A stretch of 64,000 nt of DNA from an uncultured Mucilaginibacter sp. (GCF_946481715.1 NZ_CAMLOV010000002.1:13545-77544), one strand, 5' to 3'; shown: positions 36,130-47,578, numbered from the stretch's first letter. Translations and numbers: made by a program. Notes: generated by a model from the sequence alone, not told the origin.

Positions 36130-37557
36130 ATGCAAAGAGAGCAAATTTCCGTTTTCGACATGTTTAAAATTGGCATAGGGCCGTCAAGTTCGCATACGCT
36201 TGGGCCCTGGCGTGCCGCACAGCAATTTGTTGCCCTGCTTGCCGAACAGGATGTCCTTCCGCTGGTGGCAGAGATAAAGGTGCTGCTATATGGCTCGCTT
36301 GCCAAAACAGGCAAAGGGCACGGTACCGATATTGCTATCCTACTGGGTTTAAGCGGCGACGACCCGGTTACCTTTGAGGTAGATAAGATTGACAGCAAAA
36401 TTGCGCAGATAACAACCGGCCACAACCTGTTGCTCGGCGGTACAAAACAGATCAGCTTCCATTTTGAGGAGGATATGCTGTTTTTGTTCACCGAAAGCCT
36501 GCCCTTTCACCCCAATGCAGTTACCTTCCAGGCATTTTTGAGTAATGGCAAGGCAGTATCTGCCACCTTTTACTCTATAGGCGGCGGCTTTGTAGTAAAG
36601 GAGGGCGCAAACGCTTCGCAAAAAGCCGAAGTGGATTTGCCATTCCCGATAGAAACCGCCGGCGACCTGCTCCACTGGTGTATAAAAACCGGGCTGAAAA
36701 TATCAGAAGTAGTTGCCGAGAACGAACTGGCATGGCGCAGCGAAGCCGACACCCGCAACGGTGCCCTGCAAATATTTAAGGTGATGACGGAGTGTATGTA
36801 CCGCGGCTGCCATACCACCGGCTCGCTTCCCGGCGGCTTAAATGTTGCACGCCGCGCTTACGCTTTAAACAAACGGCTCATGGCCGGCCGCACCTACAGT
36901 AATTATAACGAATGGGTTGCTGCCATCCGCCAAACGGGTAACAGCTTCCAGAATATTTTAGATTGGGTGAGTTGCTTTGCACTTGCCGTAAACGAAGAGA
37001 ACGCCAGCTTTGGCCGCGTGGTTACTGCGCCTACCAATGGCGCAGCCGGGGTTATCCCTGCTGTGCTGCAGTATTTCATTTGCTTTTGCGATGGGTTTGA
37101 TGAGCAGCGTATCATCCAGTTTTTATTCACCGCATCAGAAGTGGGGAGCATATTTAAAAAGGGCGCTACTATATCCGCAGCAATGGGCGGTTGCCAGGCC
37201 GAAATTGGCGTATCATCTGCCATGGCCGCTGCTGCGCTTACCGAAGTATTGGGCGGCAGCCAGCGCCAGGTATTAATGGCCGCCGAAATTGCCATGGAGC
37301 ACCACCTGGGCATGACCTGCGACCCCATCGGCGGACTGGTACAGGTTCCCTGCATCGAACGCAACACCATGGGCGCCATTAAGGCTATCACCGCCAGTCA
37401 ATTGGCCCTGCAAAGCAACCCCGACAAAGCCAAGGTAAGCCTGGACGCTGTAGTGCGCACCATGTGGCAAACCGCCCTGGATATGAACTCCAAATACAAA
37501 GAAACGTCTGACGGTGGGCTGGCGATAAATATCCCTATTAGTTTGCCGGAGTGTTAG
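36130..37557 (+). CDS. sdaA: L-serine ammonia-lyase (L-serine dehydratase), iron-sulfur type
   Basis: The 475-residue single chain has the beta domain first ([20 protein letters not shown]) and the catalytic alpha domain after about residue 190. The cluster-binding Cys residues are in GGCQAEIGV and [10 protein letters not shown], with a further conserved Cys in QVPCIERN. It deaminates serine to pyruvate and ammonia using an oxygen-sensitive 4Fe-4S cluster. Length fits the one-chain form. The neighbours are unrelated, so it is probably transcribed alone. Confidence 0.94.
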   Translation: MQREQISVFDMFKIGIGPSSSHTLGPWRAAQQFVALLAEQDVLPLVAEIKVLLYGSLAKTGKGHGTDIAILLGLSGDDPVTFEVDKIDSKIAQITTGHNLLLGGTKQISFHFEEDMLFLFTESLPFHPNAVTFQAFLSNGKAVSATFYSIGGGFVVKEGANASQKAEVDLPFPIETAGDLLHWCIKTGLKISEVVAENELAWRSEADTRNGALQIFKVMTECMYRGCHTTGSLPGGLNVARRAYALNKRLMAGRTYSNYNEWVAAIRQTGNSFQNILDWVSCFALAVNEENASFGRVVTAPTNGAAGVIPAVLQYFICFCDGFDEQRIIQFLFTASEVGSIFKKGATISAAMGGCQAEIGVSSAMAAAALTEVLGGSQRQVLMAAEIAMEHHLGMTCDPIGGLVQVPCIERNTMGAIKAITASQLALQSNPDKAKVSLDAVVRTMWQTALDMNSKYKETSDGGLAINIPISLPEC

Positions 37558-37753
37558 TTTTTTGAGTAGAAGTAATAAATGGGTGAACCGTTCTCTAAAT
37601 TTATCCTTTTGACTGACATTCTTATTTATATCGCATCTAAATAACATTTGTGCAAAGCACTGACTGTGAATAAAGTTTATAATTTGTAAATTCGCGGCTA
37701 CCTGCCCGAAATGGGCCGGCAATCCTTTTTTTACCCACAAAAAATCAAACATT

Positions 37754-40021
37754 ATGGCTTTTGATTTAGATATGATCAAAAAAGTTTATGATCGCTACAG
37801 CACCCGTATTGCGGCTGCACGTACCGCGACCGGTAAACACCTTACTCTTACAGAAAAAATATTATACGCTCACCTTTCCGAAGGCGATGCTAAAAAAGCT
37901 TTTGAACGCGGTACCGACTACGTTGATTTTGCACCAGACCGCGTAGCCATGCAGGATGCTACAGCGCAGATGGCCCTTTTGCAGTTTATGCAGGCAGGCC
38001 GCCCGCAGGTTGCCGTGCCATCAACCGTACATTGCGATCACTTGATACAAGCCAAAATTGGCGCTGTTGAAGATTTGAGCACCGCTGTTGATATCAATAA
38101 AGAAGTTTACGATTTCCTTTCTTCCGTATCTGATAAATACGGCATCGGTTTCTGGAAAGCCGGTGCAGGTATCATTCACCAGGTAGTGTTAGAAAACTAC
38201 GCTTTCCCGGGTGGTATGATGATAGGTACCGACTCGCACACCCCTAATGCAGGTGGTTTGGGTATGGTTGCCATTGGTGTTGGCGGTGCCGATGCCTGCG
38301 ATGTTATGGCAGGTTTGCCATGGGAGCTAAAATTCCCTAAGCTGATCGGGGTTAAGTTAACTGGTAAATTATCCGGCTGGGCTTCCGCTAAAGACGTTAT
38401 TTTGAAAGTTGCAGGTATCCTAACCGTAAAAGGCGGTACCGGCGCTATTGTTGAATATTTTGGCGAAGGTGCACGCTCACTTTCTGCTACCGGTAAAGGT
38501 ACCATCTGTAACATGGGTGCCGAGATTGGCGCAACCACTTCTATCTTCGGTTACGACGAAAAGATAGCTACTTATTTAAGCGGTACTTCGCGTGCCGATG
38601 TTGCCGAACTGGCAAACGCCGTTAAAGAACATTTAACAGGGGATGACGAGGTTTACGCTAACCCAACCGAATATTTCGACCAGGTTATCGAGATCAACCT
38701 GTCGGAATTAGAACCACATATCAACGGCCCGTTCACGCCGGATCTGGCATGGCCTATTTCTAAATTTGCTACGGCTGTCCGCGAGAACAACTGGCCGGTT
38801 ACTTTAGAAGTTGGTTTGATTGGTTCTTGTACCAATTCATCTTACGAGGATATTACCCGTTCGGCTTCTATCGCCAAACAGGCAATTGATAAAAACCTGC
38901 AAACCAAGGCAGAATTCACCATTACCCCGGGTTCGGAATTGGTGCGTTACACTGTTGAGCGCGACGGTTACTTAGGTACCTTCGAGAGCATGGGCGGTGT
39001 GGTATTGGCAAATGCTTGCGGTCCGTGTATCGGCCAGTGGGCTCGTCATACTGATGACCCGACCCGCAAAAACTCTATCATCACCTCGTTCAACCGTAAC
39101 TTTGCAAAACGCCAGGACGGTAACCCTAATACACATGCGTTTGTTGCTTCGCCGGAAATTGTAACCGCCATGGTTATTGCCGGTGATTTAACCTTTAACC
39201 CGCTTACCGATACCCTAACTAATAAGGATGGCGAGCAGGTGATGCTGGATGAGCCACTGGGTATAGAAATGCCGGTACGTGGTTACGCTGTAGAAGATGC
39301 AGGTTACCAGGCACCAGCCGAAGACGGCAGCCAGGTAGAAGTAAAGGTTAGCCCAACTTCTGCACGTTTGCAATTGTTGGATCCATTCTCAGCATGGGAA
39401 GGTACCGATATCACCGGCTTAAAGCTGCTGATAAAAGCAAAAGGCAAATGTACTACCGATCATATTTCGATGGCCGGCCCATGGTTGAAATTCCGTGGCC
39501 ACCTGGATAACATATCAAACAATATGCTTATCGGCGCTATCAACTATTTTAACCTGAATGCCGATAGCGTTAAGAACCAGTTAACCGGCGAATACGGCCC
39601 CGTACCTGCTACCCAGCGCGATTACAAAGCAAACGGTATAGGATCGATCGTAGTAGGCGACGAGAACTACGGCGAAGGCTCATCTCGCGAGCACGCTGCA
39701 ATGGAGCCGCGCCACTTAGGTGTACGTGTAATATTGGTGAAATCATTCGCCCGTATCCACGAAACCAACCTGAAGAAACAAGGTATGCTGGGCATCACAT
39801 TTGCCGATAGCAACGACTACGATAAAATATTGGAAGACGACGTTATCGACGTAACAGGTTTAACCACTTTCGCCCCGGGCCACCAATTAACCGTGGTATT
39901 GCACCACGCAGATGGCACCACCGAAAGCTTTAAGGTAAACCATACCTACAATGCACAACAAATTGAGTGGTTTAAAGCAGGCGGTGCCCTAAACATCATC
40001 CGCAGGCAAATGGCATCTTAA
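37754..40021 (+). CDS. acn: Aconitate hydratase (mitochondrial-type)
   Basis: The 755-residue protein has the three cluster Cys positions in [13 protein letters not shown] and [10 protein letters not shown], and the swivel domain motif [15 protein letters not shown]. The length and the N-terminal layout fit the mitochondrial-type aconitase common in Bacteroidota. It interconverts citrate and isocitrate in the TCA cycle through a 4Fe-4S cluster. A terminator follows 40 bp after the stop. No other TCA gene is adjacent. Confidence 0.95.
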   Translation: MAFDLDMIKKVYDRYSTRIAAARTATGKHLTLTEKILYAHLSEGDAKKAFERGTDYVDFAPDRVAMQDATAQMALLQFMQAGRPQVAVPSTVHCDHLIQAKIGAVEDLSTAVDINKEVYDFLSSVSDKYGIGFWKAGAGIIHQVVLENYAFPGGMMIGTDSHTPNAGGLGMVAIGVGGADACDVMAGLPWELKFPKLIGVKLTGKLSGWASAKDVILKVAGILTVKGGTGAIVEYFGEGARSLSATGKGTICNMGAEIGATTSIFGYDEKIATYLSGTSRADVAELANAVKEHLTGDDEVYANPTEYFDQVIEINLSELEPHINGPFTPDLAWPISKFATAVRENNWPVTLEVGLIGSCTNSSYEDITRSASIAKQAIDKNLQTKAEFTITPGSELVRYTVERDGYLGTFESMGGVVLANACGPCIGQWARHTDDPTRKNSIITSFNRNFAKRQDGNPNTHAFVASPEIVTAMVIAGDLTFNPLTDTLTNKDGEQVMLDEPLGIEMPVRGYAVEDAGYQAPAEDGSQVEVKVSPTSARLQLLDPFSAWEGTDITGLKLLIKAKGKCTTDHISMAGPWLKFRGHLDNISNNMLIGAINYFNLNADSVKNQLTGEYGPVPATQRDYKANGIGSIVVGDENYGEGSSREHAAMEPRHLGVRVILVKSFARIHETNLKKQGMLGITFADSNDYDKILEDDVIDVTGLTTFAPGHQLTVVLHHADGTTESFKVNHTYNAQQIEWFKAGGALNIIRRQMAS

Positions 40022-40022
40022 T

Positions 40023-40055
40023 TTTTAGATTTTAGAATTACGATTTTAGATTTGA
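40023..40055. repeat. Short period-7 TTTTAG word array after aconitase
   Basis: TTTTAG starts at 40023, 40030 and 40044, all multiples of 7 bp apart, and TTTGAT follows in phase at 40051. No inverted arm is seen; the terminator follows at once. Confidence 0.55.
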
Positions 40056-40060
40056 TATTG

Positions 40061-40089
40061 AGCCTTCCCGATTGGGGAGGCTTTTTTTG
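40061..40089 (+). terminator. Rho-independent terminator of aconitase gene
   Basis: Stem AGCCTTCCC (40061-40069) pairs with GGGGAGGCT around a four-base loop, followed by a run of T residues. Confidence 0.88.
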
Positions 40090-40225
40090 TGAGCAAGTAT
40101 CCCAGCGGGGCAATGATGTGGGCTCACTGTTACCTAAGTTTTGCAACGTATAGTTCAATCGTTCGGCCCTTACCTGCTTTATAGTCATGCCAATAAGAGT
40201 GGATTGCCCCTTTTTCAGAGAAGCT

Positions 40226-42148
40226 TTATTTAATTTCTTCTGTCTTGTTTGTGATGTTTTTTATAATCGTGTCCAATTCATCGGCGGATGTTGAAAGATG
40301 TGTTAAGTATTCGTCATATTCTGTATTATCCAGATCGTGCTCCCTAAGTAAATTGATGATGCCCATCATCCTTGCAAGCGGACCCCTTACAACATGCGAT
40401 TGCAACCAGGCAATTTCCAGTAAATTTTTATTTTGCTCCTCAATGGCATTAGTGTATTTCTTTATGTCGGTTATATCGGTTATCGCCAGCATCAGCCCAA
40501 CAATCTCATCATGATTATCTTTGATTGGCGACATGCTTACATTGTAGAACAAGCTCGTACCGTCTGGCTGTGGGTAATTAACTTCGTTGCTTATATTTTC
40601 TCCTTGTAATACACGGTTTGCATAACTGCTGAAAACAGGAATACGGTCTTTTGGCAAGAAATCAAAGGGGCTGTCCCCAGGGTTTGGGAATGCACCAAAG
40701 TGAAGGTTCACGAATTGTAAAGCCCGCTGGTTAAATGTTACGATATTAAGCTCCTTGCCTAACAGGGCGTAACCTGTATTTGAAGTCTCCAATATAGCCC
40801 TTAGGTTGGCTTTTGATTTTTGAACGCCGTCTTCGGCCATTTTCCGTTCAGTAATGTCAATCATGCTACCAATTATGGTAGGCTCGCCGCCAATTACTGC
40901 AGTGTTCGAGTAAAACTCTACCCAAATCGTTTCGCCATTTTTTTTCCTGGCCGCCGCTTTATGATGCACGCTGTCATCTGCGCCCGCTATATGGGCTTTC
41001 GCATCGCCCAAAGCTATTGAGCGATAGCTTTCCGGAAGGATTGTTTCCATTGCAAGGGTGTCCATCAACTCTTCCGGCCTGTAGCCAAAGATTTCGGCAA
41101 AACGAAAATTTATATAAGTTAGCCTACCGTTTTGAATCCTGTAGATACCTACTATTGATTTTTCTGCAAGCGTCCTGAACTTTAGTTCGCTTTCCTTGTA
41201 TTTTTTTAGCAAATCAGATAATTCGGCTGTCCGCTCTTCTACCCTTATCCCAAGTTCGCCGTTCAGTACCTTTAACTCATTTTCTGCTTTTATACGCCTC
41301 AAATCAATTTTATTCAGCCAATTGGCAGTGTGCCAAATAATTAGCAAGGCAACAATAAGGATACAAAACACAAACAACGAAATACCTGTATCATACTGCC
41401 ATATACTAAAGCCCAGGTATTTTACCTTTACCAGGCCGAAAAGTAATATCGATATTGCCATCATCGCAAAAAGCCTCCTGGCCATTTTATTGCCTACAAG
41501 GCCGCCATTGAACAACCTGGTTAGGCCCAGCGACGGATGCCGGAACGAGGCTGCTATCGACAGCGTGATGATCCAGCCACCTAACCACAAATAATTCAGC
41601 GCGTGAGCCTGCATCTCCGCAAAGCTGATGCCGCTGTATGCAAAACCGATAAGCAGGATTGAACAAAAAACAGACACAAGGTGCAAGAGATACTGCGAGA
41701 AAACATGAACTAACCTGTGCTTGCTACAGAACCCTATTAAAGCGAGGCCCAGGGATAAATAGGTTGCCGAGGTTGCCGGTAGCATTTGGCCGTGCGTAAG
41801 ATGGTGAATTGCAGGATTTGAGTACCGCTTCAACACAAACAACCCGTCGATCCCGGCATCGAAATGAAATAAATATTCCAGAATAGTCAATGCGCAGACA
41901 ACTGTTAGCAATAGGGATATTACAATTGCAAATGCCCTGGCCTTTTTATTATCAAATTGCAACAGGATATAACCTGCTCCAATCAGTATCAAACACAAGC
42001 ATGAATTAAATACTATCGAAACATATTTTTGATAAAAAGCCAGTAGAGAGTTGGTGTTGGAAAGCTGTATGCCGATAAAGGTAATGCCGGTAATAATCAG
42101 CGCCAGGCACGGTATTAAAACCTGTATATTCCTTTTGTGAAAATTCAT
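40226..42148 (-). CDS. Membrane PAS sensor ending at the histidine-kinase dimerisation domain
   Basis: The 640-residue protein has about eight membrane helices in residues 10-280, a short coiled coil (about 285-320), two PAS domains (about 325-445 and 455-565), and then a two-helix segment with WLQSHVVRGPLARMMGIINL, an H-box of the HisKA type. The protein stops about 50 residues later. The ATP-binding HATPase_c domain that should follow is absent, and no frameshifted remnant is seen downstream. It could be a phosphotransfer or dimerisation partner for a kinase encoded elsewhere, or a decoy. The gene stands alone on its strand. Confidence 0.85.
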   Translation of the reverse strand: MNFHKRNIQVLIPCLALIITGITFIGIQLSNTNSLLAFYQKYVSIVFNSCLCLILIGAGYILLQFDNKKARAFAIVISLLLTVVCALTILEYLFHFDAGIDGLFVLKRYSNPAIHHLTHGQMLPATSATYLSLGLALIGFCSKHRLVHVFSQYLLHLVSVFCSILLIGFAYSGISFAEMQAHALNYLWLGGWIITLSIAASFRHPSLGLTRLFNGGLVGNKMARRLFAMMAISILLFGLVKVKYLGFSIWQYDTGISLFVFCILIVALLIIWHTANWLNKIDLRRIKAENELKVLNGELGIRVEERTAELSDLLKKYKESELKFRTLAEKSIVGIYRIQNGRLTYINFRFAEIFGYRPEELMDTLAMETILPESYRSIALGDAKAHIAGADDSVHHKAAARKKNGETIWVEFYSNTAVIGGEPTIIGSMIDITERKMAEDGVQKSKANLRAILETSNTGYALLGKELNIVTFNQRALQFVNLHFGAFPNPGDSPFDFLPKDRIPVFSSYANRVLQGENISNEVNYPQPDGTSLFYNVSMSPIKDNHDEIVGLMLAITDITDIKKYTNAIEEQNKNLLEIAWLQSHVVRGPLARMMGIINLLREHDLDNTEYDEYLTHLSTSADELDTIIKNITNKTEEIK

Positions 42149-42538
42149 TTTATCGGCTAATCGAGAGCGTTTTTAAGGTCGGATTATTTTTCGGAGGTTA
42201 AATAGTATATTCATAATAAAGCTATAAATAAAAACTTCAAAAGAGCAAATTTTGACAGATTGTTTGTTGTTAGTTAATAGGTTGTGAGGTAAGCAAGCAG
42301 ATCCAATTGGGTTAAAAAACAAAACCTTGCTCCATCGGGTAATAGTGCAAGGTTAATCTTACATACTCGATTATTAGGTCAGGTTAAACCGGATACATAG
42401 ATTTGCACACGGGCACATTGCAGGCATTTTGCATAAGCGAGTTAATATTAATCATTTAAAATATAACGATTAATTAACATTAAATAAACCTTACCCATCT
42501 TCTTTCTCATTAGCTTTAACTAATTTATACATACAACA
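42149..42538. other. AT-rich intergenic region (390 bp)
   Basis: This lies between the divergent starts of the PAS sensor and the GRDP-like gene. It has an 8-bp inverted repeat (AACCTTGC and GCAAGGTT, about 42322-42353, loop 16 bp). The last 100 bp before the plus-strand gene are very AT-rich, with several TTAAT blocks. I see no gene in it. Confidence 0.5.
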
Positions 42539-43363
42539 ATGACGAAAGAAGAAATTACATTATGGAAAAAAATTGAAGCGTTCCGGCTGGATGACCCGGG
42601 TGCCGGCTTCCAATTTTCTGCGAGACTGGCCAGGGAGAATGGCTGGAGTTCGGCGTACTCGCACCGCGTGATAGCTGAGTACAAGAAATTTATTTTTATG
42701 TGCTGCATCAGCCCAACTGGCGTAACCCCGTCCGACCCGGTGGACCAGGCATGGCACCTGCACCTAACGTTCACCCGCTCGTACTGGGTTGATTTTTGCA
42801 GGGACACCATCGGGAAGGAGATCCATCACAATCCTACCAAAGGGGGTGTGCAGGAAGCGAAGAAGTTCGACCTGTTTTACACCTCATCGCAGGCGCTTTA
42901 TATCGATAAATTCGGGACAACACCGCCCGAAGATATCTGGCAAAACAACCAACAGCGTTTCTCGGATATCGATTTTCAGCGGGTGAATATCGGTCGGTAC
43001 TGGCTGGTCAAAAAGCCCCGGTTTTCCGTGGCAAGGGTTACCTTACTAATGCTGTTTATTGCCTGTGCTACGTTTATACAAGCGGCGGAAGATTACGGCG
43101 CGCCATTATTAATGCTTGGTGTCGTAATTGCTGTTACGGTCGGTGTTTATAAGTGGGAATCTGACCCTAATAAGGGGAAGGGCAACAACGACAGAAATGG
43201 CAGTGGTTGCAGTACCGCAGGCTGCGGCGGCGACTTTGGCTCGTCTCATCACGGCGGGCATGATGGCGGGCACGGAGGCGATGGCGGGCATAGTGGTTGC
43301 GGAAGCGGATGCTCGGGTTGTTCTTCCTCTGGTTGCAGTGGCTGCGGAGGAGGTGGCGATTGA
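42539..43363 (+). CDS. GRDP-like protein with Gly/Cys/His-rich C-terminus
   Basis: The 274-residue protein has an N-terminal region of about 140 residues with SDPVDQAWHLHLTFTRSYW, the WHxH pattern of glycine-rich-domain proteins (DUF1399-like). It then has two membrane helices (about 163-180 and 184-200) and a tail of about 55 residues made mostly of Gly, Cys, Ser and His (HHGGHDGGHGGDGGHSGCGS). The tail could bind metal or be cross-linked. Similar tails end other bacterial membrane proteins of unknown function. The N-terminal WHxH motif suggests a metal or ligand site. It is followed by a terminator. Confidence 0.75.
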   Translation: MTKEEITLWKKIEAFRLDDPGAGFQFSARLARENGWSSAYSHRVIAEYKKFIFMCCISPTGVTPSDPVDQAWHLHLTFTRSYWVDFCRDTIGKEIHHNPTKGGVQEAKKFDLFYTSSQALYIDKFGTTPPEDIWQNNQQRFSDIDFQRVNIGRYWLVKKPRFSVARVTLLMLFIACATFIQAAEDYGAPLLMLGVVIAVTVGVYKWESDPNKGKGNNDRNGSGCSTAGCGGDFGSSHHGGHDGGHGGDGGHSGCGSGCSGCSSSGCSGCGGGGD

Positions 43364-43408
43364 CCGTTCTTATTATATCTTCTTATCTCCTCCTATGGTT
43401 TTGATGTA

Positions 43409-43433
43409 ATGCCCGTTAAGGGCAATTTTTTTT
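43409..43433 (+). terminator. Terminator of the GRDP-like gene
   Basis: Stem TGCCC (43410-43414) pairs with GGGCA (43420-43424), followed by eight T residues. Confidence 0.75.
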
Positions 43434-43454
43434 ATCCACCAGTAAACGGGAGGA

Positions 43455-44123
43455 TCAATCAGCACACAAACCGTCATCGGCAGGGTCATAAAATGCTTCT
43501 ACGCTGGTTAATAAATCCGCTCTGCCATCTTCGTTCACTCGTATAGTTTCCCGGTAATAAGGATGATGGCATCCAAACGCAGCATAAGTAAAAACCGTTA
43601 CTATATAAAAATTGTCAGTTTTAATTACATCGGAAACAACGGGTTTGTCTACAAATCTATATTTCTTTTTCTTATAAAAATCCTCAAACACGGCAAAGCC
43701 ATCGCAGTAAAGTATAGCATAAGCAAGCGCTTCTTCTTTTGTTGTAATAGGGGCATACATTTTTTGCAAGTCGAGCCGGTTATTGATCAATGTAAAGCCT
43801 TTCGGGCCTTTGACAACTATTTTTCTTAATTGTGTTGTAAGGCCTCCGGTCATCCAATCAGTGTCTTTCGTTAGTAATTTGTAGTCATCGCCATATATCA
43901 GTTGAATACAGGTTGCTATGGGATAATCAGGCGTCAACCCACCTAAATGGTCGGGTGGTATCGTCATGAAAACATCAAAACGCTTATTTAATTGTTTGTA
44001 AACGCTGGTGTCAATTTGTTTGGTTTGCAGGTGTTTTAGGCTCTGGTCGGGGCGTTGGCAGCCGAATAGATATAAATTGACAATTATTACACTCAACAAC
44101 AGGTAAGGTGGTTTTGCTGGCAT
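43455..44123 (-). CDS. Uncharacterised lipoprotein
   Basis: The 222-residue protein starts with a hydrophobic segment and a lipobox ending YLFGC at about residue 22, so it should be a lipoprotein. I do not recognise the family. The mature part has a mixed alpha/beta look with Cys residues at CIQLIYGD, YCDGF, FGCHH and a final GLCAD. Its codon choice looks more AT-rich than the neighbours, and it stands alone between a terminator and uvrA, which may point to acquisition; this is a visual impression only. Confidence 0.65.
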   Translation of the reverse strand: MPAKPPYLLLSVIIVNLYLFGCQRPDQSLKHLQTKQIDTSVYKQLNKRFDVFMTIPPDHLGGLTPDYPIATCIQLIYGDDYKLLTKDTDWMTGGLTTQLRKIVVKGPKGFTLINNRLDLQKMYAPITTKEEALAYAILYCDGFAVFEDFYKKKKYRFVDKPVVSDVIKTDNFYIVTVFTYAAFGCHHPYYRETIRVNEDGRADLLTSVEAFYDPADDGLCAD

Positions 44124-44166
44124 AGGTTTGATTTATACTAAGCTAAGTGGTTATGCTCGCAATTTC

Positions 44167-44197
44167 AAAAAAAAAGCGACAGGTTACCCCATCGCTA
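44167..44197 (-). terminator. Terminator of uvrA
   Basis: On the minus strand AGCGA (44196-44192) pairs with TCGCT (44179-44175), enclosing a small inner GG/CC pairing, followed by a run of T (plus-strand A-run 44167-44175). Confidence 0.7.
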
Positions 44198-44225
44198 TTT
44201 TATATGTTTTGCTAATCTTTAGCCT

Positions 44226-47141
44226 TTAACCTCTCACCTCGAACCGCTCCTTCAAAAACTCACCAGTAAAGCTGTTTTCTTTTTTGATCAGATCTTCGGG
44301 TAGGCCTTCAAATACAACGTTACCGCCACGGTTACCACCTTCGGGGCCGATATCTACCACCCAGTCGGCACATTTTATTACATCCATATTGTGTTCAATC
44401 ACAATAATGGTATTGCCATGGTCTAAAAGCGCATCGAAGGATTTCAGCAGTTTTTTAATATCGGCAAAGTGCAGCCCCGTTGTAGGCTCATCAAAAATGA
44501 ACAGCGTTTTATGCGTGTTGTTGCCCTTTACCAGGAAGGATGCCAGCTTAATACGCTGCGCCTCGCCGCCGGATAGGGTATTGCTTGATTGCCCTAATTG
44601 CACGTAACCCAAACCAACATCAACCAACGGTTTTATCTTAGCCAGTATTTTAGGCTCTTTGGCGAAGAACTCTAAAGCTTCGTCGATGGTGAGCTCCAAT
44701 ACTTCGGATACGTTCTTTTCATTATAGGTAACATCCAGTATGTGCTGTTTAAAGCGTTTGCCACCGCAGGCTTCGCAGGTTAGGAAAATATCAGCCATAA
44801 ACTGCATCTCTATCTTCACCTCGCCTTCGCCCTGGCAAACATCGCATCGGCCACCTTCAACGTTAAACGAGAATGCGGACGGTTTTAAACCGGCGGCTTT
44901 GGCCACAGGCAAAGCCGCGTACAGGTTGCGGATCTCGTCCCAAGCCTTAACATACGTTACCGGGTTAGAGCGCGACGAGCGGCCGATTGGGTTTTGGTCT
45001 ACCAGTTCTACCTGCTCAATTTTGGCGTAATCGCCTTCAATACTATCAAAGCTGCCTGTTTGTTCGCCGTTATAGTTACCCAATATTTTTTGCAGGGCAG
45101 GGGCAAGCACGCGTTTTACTAAACTGGTTTTACCCGAGCCGGATACACCCGTAACCACGGTAAGTACACCTAAGGGGAATTTGGCGTCCACATGGTTCAG
45201 GTTGTTTTCGCGGGCGCCTTTTATTTCAATATAATCATTCCATTTACGGCGATGAGTGGGGATAGCGATGGCTTCGCGGCCGCTCAGATATTTGCCGGTA
45301 AGGCTGTTATCGTCAACAATGATCTGCTCGTACGTGCCGGTGAAGATGAGGTTACCGCCATGGGTGCCGGCTTCCGGGCCAATATCGATGATATGGTCGG
45401 CCGCTTTCATGATTTCTTCTTCGTGCTCCACCACTAAAACGGTGTTGCCCACATCGCGCAGCGATTTTAACACACCAACCAAACGCTGTGTATCGCGCGG
45501 GTGCAGGCCAATGCTTGGCTCATCCAGTACGTATACAGAACCCACCAAACTACTCCCCAACGATGTGGCCAAATTAATACGCTGCGATTCGCCGCCCGAA
45601 AGTGTGTTTGATAAACGGTTCAGCGTTAAATAACTTAGGCCTACATCATTTAAAAACTGCAGTCGGTTCACAATTTCTAACAACAAGCGCTTTCCTATTT
45701 TAACATCAGTTGGACTAAGGTTAAGGCTGCTGAAAAAAGCCAGCGCGGTATCTAAAGGCATCAGCACCACATCGGTGATGGATTTGCCATCTACCTTAAC
45801 ATACGATGCATCCTTACGCAAACGGCTGCCCTTACACTCGGGGCAGGTGGTTTTGCCCCTGTATCGCGATAGCAAAACCCGGTATTGTATTTTATAGGTT
45901 TGCTCTTCCATCTCCTTAAAAAACTCATCCAACCCGCGGAAGTATTGGTTGCCGGTCCACAGCAGGCGTTGCTGCTCTTCGGTAAGCTGGTTGTATTGAC
46001 GGTGGATAGGGAAATCAAACTTCAGCGAGCTTTTCACCAGCTTATCGTTCCATTCGCGCATTTTTTCGCCGCGCCAGGGGGCAATAGCGCCCTCGTAAAC
46101 GGTTTTGCTTTTATCAGGGATAACCAAATCTTCGTCGATGCCAATCACCTTACCATAGCCTTCGCAACGCTTACAAGCGCCATACGGGTTATTAAAGCTA
46201 AAGAAATTTGGCGATGGCTCTTCAAAGCGTATGCCATCCAGTTCAAAGCGGTCGCAAAAGAAACGTTCGTTCTCCACTTCGCTTTCCGGTTCGCGGTAGC
46301 GTACATAGCAATCGCCCTTGCCTTCAAAAAATGCGGTTTGGATACTATCGCCCAGGCGGCTCACGGTTTCATCCTCGTCGTTTTTGGTGATCCGGTCTAT
46401 CACGATACGTAAAGCATCATAAGTAGTGGTTTGCGAATGGTCTGCCTCAGATTCGGCAGCAGCCTTTTTGGTTTTAGCTTTGCTTTTTACCTGTTCCACT
46501 TCGCCTTTTTCGCCAAAGGCGGTGTTGTCAATGCTTTCATCTTCCAGCATACTTTCTATGCGGTGCACTTGCCCGTTGTATTCTACACGGATAAAGCCTT
46601 TTTGCATCAACACGGCAAGCTCTTCCTTAAGGCTGCGGTTATTATGCGGGTGCAGCGGACAAAGGATGGTTACCTGGGTATCCAGCGGCAGGCTCATAAT
46701 AAAATTGATCACGTCGGTAACGCTGTCCTTTTTCACAATACCGCCCGATATTGGCGATATGGTTTTGCCGATGCGGGAGAAAAGCAGTTTAAGGTAATCG
46801 TAAATCTCGGTACTGGTACCCACGGTAGAGCGCGGATTGCTGGTAATAACTTTTTGCTCTATGGCAATCGCCGGCGCTATACCTTTAATATAATCTACAT
46901 CCGGTTTATTCATCCGGCCCAAAAACTGGCGCGCATAACTGCTCAGGCTTTCTACATACCGGCGTTGGCCTTCGGCGTAAAGGGTATCAAAGGCCAGCGA
47001 GGATTTACCCGAGCCCGACATGCCGGTGATAACCACCAGCTTGTTTTTAGGGATGGCCACGTCCATGTTTTTGAGGTTGTGTACCCGTGCCCCTTTTATG
47101 ATGATATGCTTCTGCGGATCTTTTTCGGCTTCTTTGATCAT
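44226..47141 (-). CDS. uvrA: Excinuclease ABC subunit A
   Basis: The 971-residue protein has two ABC ATPase halves: Walker [10 protein letters not shown] at 40-48 and GVSGSGKTS near 665, with signature motifs [12 protein letters not shown] and [12 protein letters not shown]. UvrA scans DNA for bulky lesions and loads UvrB in nucleotide excision repair. The C-terminal zinc module ([10 protein letters not shown] and CEACGGKRF) is complete. In the first zinc module only the second Cys pair (CKRCEGYG) is intact, while the first pair is reduced to FFCDRFEL. A Lys/Ala-rich insertion ([18 protein letters not shown]) sits in the signature II domain. uvrB is not nearby. Confidence 0.95.
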   Translation of the reverse strand: MIKEAEKDPQKHIIIKGARVHNLKNMDVAIPKNKLVVITGMSGSGKSSLAFDTLYAEGQRRYVESLSSYARQFLGRMNKPDVDYIKGIAPAIAIEQKVITSNPRSTVGTSTEIYDYLKLLFSRIGKTISPISGGIVKKDSVTDVINFIMSLPLDTQVTILCPLHPHNNRSLKEELAVLMQKGFIRVEYNGQVHRIESMLEDESIDNTAFGEKGEVEQVKSKAKTKKAAAESEADHSQTTTYDALRIVIDRITKNDEDETVSRLGDSIQTAFFEGKGDCYVRYREPESEVENERFFCDRFELDGIRFEEPSPNFFSFNNPYGACKRCEGYGKVIGIDEDLVIPDKSKTVYEGAIAPWRGEKMREWNDKLVKSSLKFDFPIHRQYNQLTEEQQRLLWTGNQYFRGLDEFFKEMEEQTYKIQYRVLLSRYRGKTTCPECKGSRLRKDASYVKVDGKSITDVVLMPLDTALAFFSSLNLSPTDVKIGKRLLLEIVNRLQFLNDVGLSYLTLNRLSNTLSGGESQRINLATSLGSSLVGSVYVLDEPSIGLHPRDTQRLVGVLKSLRDVGNTVLVVEHEEEIMKAADHIIDIGPEAGTHGGNLIFTGTYEQIIVDDNSLTGKYLSGREAIAIPTHRRKWNDYIEIKGARENNLNHVDAKFPLGVLTVVTGVSGSGKTSLVKRVLAPALQKILGNYNGEQTGSFDSIEGDYAKIEQVELVDQNPIGRSSRSNPVTYVKAWDEIRNLYAALPVAKAAGLKPSAFSFNVEGGRCDVCQGEGEVKIEMQFMADIFLTCEACGGKRFKQHILDVTYNEKNVSEVLELTIDEALEFFAKEPKILAKIKPLVDVGLGYVQLGQSSNTLSGGEAQRIKLASFLVKGNNTHKTLFIFDEPTTGLHFADIKKLLKSFDALLDHGNTIIVIEHNMDVIKCADWVVDIGPEGGNRGGNVVFEGLPEDLIKKENSFTGEFLKERFEVRG

Positions 47142-47578
47142 TATTTATGAATTCATAGCTGATGGTATATGGATAGTAGTTATCACAAATATTTAATAAA
47201 TAGGTTTTAAACCATCTACTAAAGCCTGTGTCTAAACGGTAATACCCATTAAACCATTAACTGACATTTTTATATTTTGATGGGAATGAACCATCGCTAA
47301 TAAGCCATGTTTCCGTCCAACCGCAAAAATCCTAAAATATTTAGCTTTTTGCAAGCAGGTTTAAGAATAGTGGGAAGAATAAATGAATACTTGCAATATA
47401 CTGACATGTAAACTTTATGATGCAGGCATGACAATGCCCTCTCTAAAAAATATTTGTTTTTATTTTGAAGATTATTATATTTGAGGGTAACATTTTTTAA
47501 CCCCTAAAAGAAACGCTATAGATAGAACTCTACTTGTAATAACGATAAAACATTTAATTTAGTTTATTAGTAGTGTCT
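47142..47578. other. Intergenic region between uvrA and the sigma factor gene
   Basis: Both genes point outward. The first 300 bp are AT-rich and carry nothing I can name. The sigma-factor promoter is at 47453-47483, giving a 5' leader of about 90 nt. No uvrA promoter with a clear TAnnTTTG was found. Confidence 0.6.
47453..47483 (+). promoter_or_regulatory. Full consensus Bacteroidota promoter for the sigma factor gene
   Basis: TTTG at 47453-47456 and TATATTTG at 47476-47483 are exactly 19 bp apart, a perfect match to TTTG-N19-TAnnTTTG recognised by the primary sigma factor of this phylum. Transcription should start near 47490. Confidence 0.85.

Noticed and set aside
46431..47150. Plus-strand open frame of 239 codons opposite uvrA
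   Set aside because: It lies wholly against the conserved UvrA ATPase half and has no domain of its own.
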